In this document: positions 57,945-64,000 of the stretch, in pieces
How positions within the stretch are numbered: position 1 is the stretch's first letter
Layout of the letters: each line of letters opens with the position of its first letter
Assembly: GCF_000224145.3 (NCBI RefSeq)
Contig: NC_020171.2
Coordinates: 693,391-757,390, forward strand
Length of the DNA: 64,000 nucleotides
From: Ciona intestinalis
Lineage: Eukaryota > Chordata > Ascidiacea > Phlebobranchia > Cionidae
Reading direction: 5' to 3'
Translations under genes and position numbers: made by a program
Notes under the pieces: generated by a model
What the model was told of the DNA's origin: nothing
The model's database searches: none
Seen by the model: only the letters and a program-made list of their open reading frames with translations

Positions 57945-59935
57945 TTACTCTCTTATGGTTACCTAGTATACGAGATCCAGCTAGAAAAAACTGGATTTTC
58001 TCCTTTATATAACCGCGTATTACATAAATGGAATTCCAACCACGATTAATCGACTTCCCAATTGAAAACCAATACCACACGCGTTGGTCCAAATACGCTG
58101 CATTTATTGTTACATTTATCGTCGCAATTAATTAAACAGCGCGGTTAACCCTACCCTAAACCGACCCTAAGTGTTATGGCATTTTAAATAATAAAACTGT
58201 GTCATTCAAGTACATTGCGTACAAACCGCCTATAAATAATGGTTTATATCGTTTAGCGTAGATATCTACTTAAGGGCCCTTGTCAATTTCAATGTATCAT
58301 AGCATAGTATTAAACCTATTGCTTTCAAAGGCGTATATGAGGATTAATTTATCAGAAACTGTAATAGCAATGCCCGCTATAGGGTTTTAAACCCTTTTAA
58401 GCTACAGGATATACTGCATCGTATTCTCAGTATAGGAAACAATTGATTTACTTTTGTTCGTTTAGTTGATGTGTGTTATGCAGCTCTAACTTGTAGTAAG
58501 CCATTTTAAAGCATTTCCCGCCTTGGTAAATGCATTACAGCCAGTGTAAAACTTTTGCTTTTAAAATAGTGGCAGTTGGAATAGTTTTTTTTAATGCAAA
58601 GCCAATTAGTAAAGCGTGTTAAAAGCTAGGTAAAACAGTTACTTTAGAAATGATTTAAAGTTGCAATTTGCTAAATTATTTGCTAAAGCAAGGTAAAACT
58701 GGTTTAAATACAAAAATAAGAAAAGTTGTGCAGTGAGATACCGTTTTCGCCAAGGCATTTACTTAAAAATACTGTATTAAATGTAAAAAACTAAAAAAAA
58801 AAGTATTAAAGTTATGATACGTATTTTGCAATGCAAATTACTTTTACCGTCTAAATGTAAGTAAAACTGTTTTAAATGCAAAAACAAAATAGTAAATTAC
58901 GATACATTTTGTCAATGCAAAAGCGCGCGTATCAAATAACGTCTCCAAGCCTTTAGTTTGCCAATATAAGCGTTCATACTTAGTACTGTGTACTTATGCA
59001 ACTTTATCAGTGACTCTAGTTACATATTTACTATGCAGAGATAACGAGCTCAGTTTCCGTCCAATTTGTTATAGATAGGTTAACTGAAGTGTTTATGCTT
59101 TTGGCTATAGAATTTTATCTCAACACATTAATTCAAAACAGTTTAGAAAAAATATTGCGTAGGCAGTTGCAGTTGCAGTTTCTATTCTATGTGGGTGAGG
59201 TCATGCAGCGTGGCAGGCATTGGGACCTGTGATTTAGACCAGAGTTGACCTATTGCTGCGTTTAGACAGTTTACACTGTAATTGTAAACTCTGTTATTAA
59301 GCGTAGTTTATGCTGCCTGGTATATAGTAGTAAAATAAACAGTTGTATAATAAATCGTTTTCTCCTGACTGGGTTTTGTTGCGTAAATTTAGTCCTGATC
59401 TAGCACTCATATTGCTCGACGATTCTCGCGAATTTTGTAGCACTTGTGTTGTGTTTAAGTTGTGTACCCTATGCTTATTTAGTTTACGTACGATATTACA
59501 CGTTTTAACTGTGATTGTTGTTTAATTTTTTATATAGTCAGTAAAAAAAAAAAAAAAACGTCGGTAAAGTGTAATGTAATATAGCCGACAATTTTGCTTG
59601 CAAAAGTTATAAATATATTAGCCCAGCAAAAAACAGTTTTTTTCTTAAAAAAACGGCTTTAATCTAACTAGGCCACATAATAGTCATATCGAAAAGCGCT
59701 TATGTGAGAAATTTCTGCATACATAATACGCGCCGTTCTTCTCAGTAAGACGGATGTGCTATACTACATGTTTAATTTAAAGCCTTGCGTCTTATGCATG
59801 CTACAATGAATATTTCAGTGTGGGGATAAAATAAAACGGTGGTTTCTAAAACCAACAGAAACATTTTCATCGGGTAAAAGAGATATTTCGACAGAATGTG
59901 CTCAGTCTACCACGGACGGCCAATAAATAAACATT

Positions 59936-59992
59936 ATATTAGGTGGTTGGGGTAAGACGGTCCATGTTTTCATTCCATTATATCGTGTTATA
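59936..59992 (+). mobile_element. MITE left-end fragment
   Basis: TATTAGGTGGTTGGGGTAAG and GGTCCATGTTTTCATTCCAT, broken off where a second copy begins. Confidence 0.6.
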
Positions 59993-59994
59993 GT

Positions 59995-60204
59995 TATAGT
60001 AGGGGGGGTAAGATGGTTCATGTTTTTATTCTCTTTTATCGTCCCATTTCGTACTGGTAGTAAACGAAGAATATTGACAAAATTTTATAACCGTATTCCC
60101 ACGACTCGAAAAGAGCGTTGTTAATTGTTAAAAAATGATTAGAAAATTTGGGATATTATGTGCTAATCGTATCCACCGTAACCCACATTACCACAGTACT
60201 CTAT
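59995..60204 (+). mobile_element. MITE copy next to hAT element
   Basis: Left end TATAGTAGGGGGGGTAAGAT, core GTAGTAAACGAAGAATATTG, right end ACCACAGTACTCTAT. The hAT-like sequence starts straight after it. Confidence 0.75.
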
Positions 60205-60206
60205 CA

Positions 60207-60844
60207 CACTGGCGTCGATTTATATGGTGCAGGGTATGCAGGCCTACCCTGAGAATTTTGCAGGGGTTGCAGCAACCCCTGGATTTTCCAATAATAAAAG
60301 CAAAGTATTCCTTAACTATTCTTAAATAAATATATTTAACGTTACCAAATAATTACTTTATAGTAGCTACGCAATGCCTTAATTTTTCTCAACGTATAAA
60401 CGTGCTAATTTTGCACCCTGCGCGGCTACGTATAACGGCTGCGTGTGACGTCACACAAATCGTCTGTTAAAATGAAGGGAAATCGTGGCGGCAATGCTCC
60501 TTTGATCGGTGCTAGGCGAACACAACTTTGATCGTGTGTTGTGAAACATGATTGACGCATGTTTAATCAATTTTGTTTTTTTCCTTGAATTTTGTTAAAT
60601 GATTATTTCAAACTTCATTGCGCCCGTCAACCAACACGGAATTGTTACGTGTTCAATTCTGATGCGAACAATGTTTTTGTTGCACAATTACAAGTTTAAA
60701 ACTCAATTATTGCATTACAAACAATATTGTGACGCAGAGAATTAAGTAAGATATTGCGCAATGCTGCTACATTATCGATTACTAATATTTCAGAAATTTC
60801 AGGGTTTATTGAGTCGAGTTAAGTGTTGTAAAAGAAAACGAAAA
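60207..60844 (+). mobile_element. 5' non-coding part of hAT element
   Basis: Begins around ACTGGCGTCGATTTATATGG and GCAGGGTATGCAGGCCTACC, a GGCG-rich start of the kind found in hAT ends, and leads to the transposase start. The matching 3' terminal repeat was not found before 64000, so element borders are not fixed. Confidence 0.45.
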
Positions 60845-63085
60845 ATGAGTAAAAGAAAACGAAATCTGCAGCCAAATTTGTTTGCATTTTATCCGACAGC
60901 CCAACCATCAGACAGTTCAGCTTCAACCAGTGAGGTAACGGACAATACAGATAATGAACCAGCAATAGTTATTAGTGAAGCACATATGCTAAGTCGGCCT
61001 ACACGTAAGCCTGGCAACCGTACGTTCCAAGCGTCTTGGAAAATCGACTTTCCCTGGGTGTGCTACGATGAAGTTAACGATGTAGCAAGATGTAAAGTCT
61101 GCACTTGGGCCGTTCAACACAGTTGTGTAACTGAACGCACATTAAATGCCTTGAAACACAGATATACTTGCTGGATAGAGGGCTTCAACGACTGGCGAAA
61201 AGGTAGAGCAGCTATAAGAAAGCACGGGTCGAGTGAGATTCATAGAGAGTGTGTCTCTGCCAAGTTAAACGATTCCTCGCGGGCAGCTGATTTGGTAACT
61301 GATATATCAGTTAGTAAAATGAAAGAAAACAGGATTGCCTTAAACGCTCTTTTCGATGCTATATGCTTTTTGGGAAGACAGGGGTTGGCATTGAGAGGTC
61401 ACACGGAGGAAAATTCAAATTTAGTACAAAGTTTAAAATTATTAGGAAAATATAACGATACTGTAAAAAATTGGATCTCACGTAAAACCAGGTTCCTTTC
61501 GGCCGAAATACAAAACGAAATACTTGAAAGTTTGGCTCTCCGGGTGCTAAGGCACGAAATTCATCAGGTAAAGGCAGCGCGGTTGTTCAGTATTATTTCT
61601 GATGAAACGGCAGATGTTTCTAATAAAGAACAAGTTTGTATTTGTATCCGCTATGTCGACGATAAGTTTATTATTCACGAGTCCTTTATTGGCCTGTTCG
61701 AAACCTGCGAAACATCTTCTGCAACTTTGCATAAGCTTATTCAGTCGGCGATCACTTCAGTTGGGTTATCCTTTAATGATTGTCGCGGGCAGTCATACGA
61801 CGGCGCGGCAAACATGAGTGGCCATCTATCGGGGGTGCAAGCTCGTTTTAAAGAAATGTATCCCGCCATGCTCTACGTCCATTGTTCTGGTCACAATCTG
61901 AATCTTGCAATCCAAGACACCTTCAGAAACAACACTGATGCAGCAAACTCACTGGCGACATTAAATGGCGTTGTAAACTTTATTAAAGCTTCACCCAAAC
62001 GTTTAAGTATGTTTGAAAACTTCCGTGCTTCTGAAAATGATTTCGTGGTTGGTGGTAGATATTCTGCATTGCGGCCCTTGTGTCCCACTCGATGGGCGAT
62101 GCGCTTTGAGGCGATTGACATTTTTATCAAAAATTACGATACTATTTTAAACTGGTTGCAAACTGTTGCTACAGATTCGTCGATGGATGGCAAAAGTAGA
62201 AGCGGTGCCCGATCTTTCCTATTAAGCCTCGAGAAATTTTCCATTTTTTACTGCTTAAATGTTATGCACATGTTGCTGGAAAAGATACAGCCTGCCCATC
62301 GTGCAATCCAAAGCAGGTCTATAAACATAGGTCGCTGCTACCAGTTAATAGAAAACTTGGCTCTAAGTTTCACTGAATGTTTAAACACAACAGAAAAGTC
62401 CACTTTTTTTAAAAAATGCGCTTTGTCTGCACTGAAGCTTGGTATTGGATTGCCATCTGTTCCTCGTGGGGTCGCGAGAAGAAGCGCGGCAATTAATGAA
62501 GCTGATGGCTCGGGTGATGATGCGTCGTCTTATTACGCCAATCTTTTTGGCGTAATTGTGCAAAGCGCGGTCGATTCACTGCAATCCAGATTCTGCCAAG
62601 GAGACATTGAAACAGCCAAGTACTTGGAAGATGTTCTATTGTCAGCCATCGTTGAGAGCAAACCCACACCAAACCTGGAACGTATTTCCAACTTATACAA
62701 TTTTGAGCCATCTTGTGTTAAGAGCGAAATTTCAACTCTTACTTTATTTTTAAGAGCAAAAAACAAATCATGTTCAAGTATAAACGAACTTATATGCGTT
62801 CTACTTGGCGACTCAACACTGCGCCTGTTGCTTCCCAACATATCTGGCTTAGTGCAATTGTATCTGACTCTTCCTTGCACAAGTTGTGAGGCAGAACGTG
62901 CGTTCAGCTGTTTGAAGCGGGTAAAAAGTTATCTCCGGAGCACAATGGCACAGCGACGTCTTAACCATGCTTGTCTGCTTAACATTTATAAGGAGCACTG
63001 CGACATTCTGGACAAATCTAACATCATTAATGAGTGGATCTCCCGCACAGCTACAAGGAAAAACACATTTTACATTTCCAACTAG
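60845..63085 (+). CDS. hAT-family transposase (DUF4371/ZMYM1-like)
   Basis: Single uninterrupted frame; I chose the ATG at 60845 (MSKRKRNLQPNLFAFYP, 746 aa) over 60761 because the family starts with this basic stretch. Order: N-terminal TTF-type zinc finger around CKVCTWA and KHGSSEIHREC; DUF4371 with SIISDETADVSNKEQVCICI (first catalytic Asp, codon 61601), GQSYDGAANMSGHLSGVQA (second Asp, codon 61799-61801) and YVHCSGHNLNLA; C-terminal hAT dimerisation part with LPCTSCEAERAFSCLKRVKS and LRSTMAQRRLNHACLLNI (the conserved Glu in CEAERAFS). It would bind element ends and cut and paste the DNA in the nucleus. All three acidic residues are present and no stop interrupts it, so it is either young or kept by the host. 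It sits on the same strand as the RAPGEF-like gene, probably in an intron. Confidence 0.9.
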   Translation: MSKRKRNLQPNLFAFYPTAQPSDSSASTSEVTDNTDNEPAIVISEAHMLSRPTRKPGNRTFQASWKIDFPWVCYDEVNDVARCKVCTWAVQHSCVTERTLNALKHRYTCWIEGFNDWRKGRAAIRKHGSSEIHRECVSAKLNDSSRAADLVTDISVSKMKENRIALNALFDAICFLGRQGLALRGHTEENSNLVQSLKLLGKYNDTVKNWISRKTRFLSAEIQNEILESLALRVLRHEIHQVKAARLFSIISDETADVSNKEQVCICIRYVDDKFIIHESFIGLFETCETSSATLHKLIQSAITSVGLSFNDCRGQSYDGAANMSGHLSGVQARFKEMYPAMLYVHCSGHNLNLAIQDTFRNNTDAANSLATLNGVVNFIKASPKRLSMFENFRASENDFVVGGRYSALRPLCPTRWAMRFEAIDIFIKNYDTILNWLQTVATDSSMDGKSRSGARSFLLSLEKFSIFYCLNVMHMLLEKIQPAHRAIQSRSINIGRCYQLIENLALSFTECLNTTEKSTFFKKCALSALKLGIGLPSVPRGVARRSAAINEADGSGDDASSYYANLFGVIVQSAVDSLQSRFCQGDIETAKYLEDVLLSAIVESKPTPNLERISNLYNFEPSCVKSEISTLTLFLRAKNKSCSSINELICVLLGDSTLRLLLPNISGLVQLYLTLPCTSCEAERAFSCLKRVKSYLRSTMAQRRLNHACLLNIYKEHCDILDKSNIINEWISRTATRKNTFYISN

Positions 63086-63327
63086 AGTTGAGCCTTTCGT
63101 ACTTGTTTGATTACAGTTTCGTTAAATTCGTTAATGAATACAAATTTCAAAATCAGCCCCAATATGATGCCTGCTGACTAGTTATGTAATCCTCGTTTTT
63201 AACTGGTTACGAATTAGGCAAGATAAACATAAGGGCGGTTTATTATGAAGCACCACAACGGTAGTCGTTAAACGGAAATAGGGTTAAGGGTCAACATGGA
63301 GACTGCGAAAACAATACAATATAACTA

Positions 63328-63365
63328 CTGATATAGTAACTCTACTATTAGAGTTACTATATCAG
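63328..63365. repeat. Perfect 16-bp inverted repeat, 6-nt loop
   Basis: CTGATATAGTAACTCT at 63328-63343 pairs fully with AGAGTTACTATATCAG at 63350-63365. It could form a stem-loop or mark an element border. Confidence 0.85.
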
Positions 63366-63371
63366 CGTGGA

Positions 63372-63415
63372 GTGGAGGACGCATTGGTTCAACGTGGAGG
63401 ACGCATTGGTTCAAC
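63372..63415. repeat. 22-bp tandem repeat, two identical units
   Basis: GTGGAGGACGCATTGGTTCA plus AC occurs at 63372-63393 and again at 63394-63415 without change. Confidence 0.9.
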
Positions 63416-64000
63416 GCATGGGGCGCGACCCATTGGCTGCGTCGCGCCTTATTTTTTAGGATTGCTTGTTTTTCTCACATTTGCGGTTAAACTAAATGTA
63501 ATTTACCTATTAAACAGGGCAACAGGCGGTAATAAACAACCTAAACATGTTCCAGAAGTAGCACTGATTTATATTTACGATGTTTTCCTCAGCCAAGCAG
63601 CGTGTTTGTTACGAAATAGTAGGGATTCACACGTGGATTCATTGCATCATAATAGCGATTGTTTAACCTGGCAATTCATTACGACATAATAGCAATTCAC
63701 ACGTCGATTATTTGCGTCATAATAGCGATTGTCCCCTTGATTATTTAGCCTGCAGGTGCTTGGAAGCAGGTTGAATATTTGCCTTTTCACGCGCATAAGT
63801 AAAGTATAGATATGTTTGCAAAAAATACTTCGTACGCGCGTAAAGTAGCGCCTCGGTTTCAAAAACTCACTGATAGCAAGCGAACACAGCAAGCAGATTA
63901 GTGATTTGATAAACATATTATTTTCGGGAAAAAGTGACTGCTTTTGTATTGCTGTTTGTTCTCAACGCAATCTTGTATGGCTTAAAATATTACGTCAATT

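Larger units (their letters stand above)
55833..60760. other. Probable long RAPGEF intron, no further exon recognised
   Basis: AT-rich, with two copies of the ~110-bp repeat, three MITE pieces and the 5' non-coding part of a hAT element. I looked for continuation of the cyclic-nucleotide-binding domain (a G-rich FG segment) and did not find it. Confidence 0.4.
63086..64000. other. Sequence after the transposase, short repeats only
   Basis: Contains a perfect 16-bp hairpin, a 22-bp tandem repeat, a GC-rich inverted repeat (GGCGCGAC near 63421 with GTCGCGCC near 63442) and two similar ~35-bp blocks with CATAATAGCGATTGT near 63648 and 63717. No gene recognised. Confidence 0.5.

Noticed and set aside
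1..64000. CRISPR arrays, operons, prokaryotic signals
   Set aside because: None seen; the split genes, U-type splice sites and pol III tRNA genes show animal nuclear DNA.

Overview
This looks like animal nuclear DNA from a tunicate, most likely Ciona. The signs are an AT-rich compact genome, small exons with GT-AG introns, multi-exon connexin genes, and two dense families of short repeats that resemble elements known from Ciona: a ~195-bp MITE with ends like TAGTAGGGTGGGG, and a tRNA-headed SINE. The repeat and species names come from memory and were not searched. All gene models were assembled by eye from open reading, splice sites and phase; each spliced length quoted is the sum of the exons.

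Layout. 1-10809: no gene recognised; bZIP-type and E-box motif clusters and SINE pieces. 10810-12252: three minus-strand tRNA-Gln(UUG) genes, two inside a ~470-bp tandem duplication. 12253-18094: repeats only. 18095-25779: a 10-exon connexin on the plus strand (385 aa). 27158-34226: a second connexin on the minus strand (366 aa), tail-to-tail with the first and matching it exon by exon; its exons 4-6 occur twice, on both sides of a 50-N assembly gap (31704-31753). 36747-39121: a 5-exon SLC2/GLUT-type sugar transporter (493 aa) on the plus strand. 40105-50337: an ionotropic glutamate receptor on the minus strand, 19 confident exons plus 3 tentative tail exons. 50608-50693: a stray 18S rRNA fragment. 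54441-55832: the first three exons of a RAPGEF2/6-like (PDZ-GEF) gene that runs on without its later exons being recognised. 60845-63085: an uninterrupted hAT-type transposase ORF.

How the genes relate. The two connexins are products of an inverted duplication: eight or so of ten exons have equal or nearly equal lengths and phases, both have an 11-residue first exon, an unusually long second extracellular loop with five cysteines, and a C-terminal S-Y-V PDZ-type ligand. Connexins, an iGluR-like channel, a sugar carrier and a Rap GEF are not an operon-like unit; they are neighbours in a gene-dense metazoan region.

The most notable points are the five-cysteine connexin loop, the duplicated exon 4-6 cassette, an iGluR that keeps its pore but seems to have lost the usual glutamate-binding residues and has His at the Q/R site, and strong clustering of the palindrome TGACGTCA through the iGluR gene, partly at its splice sites.
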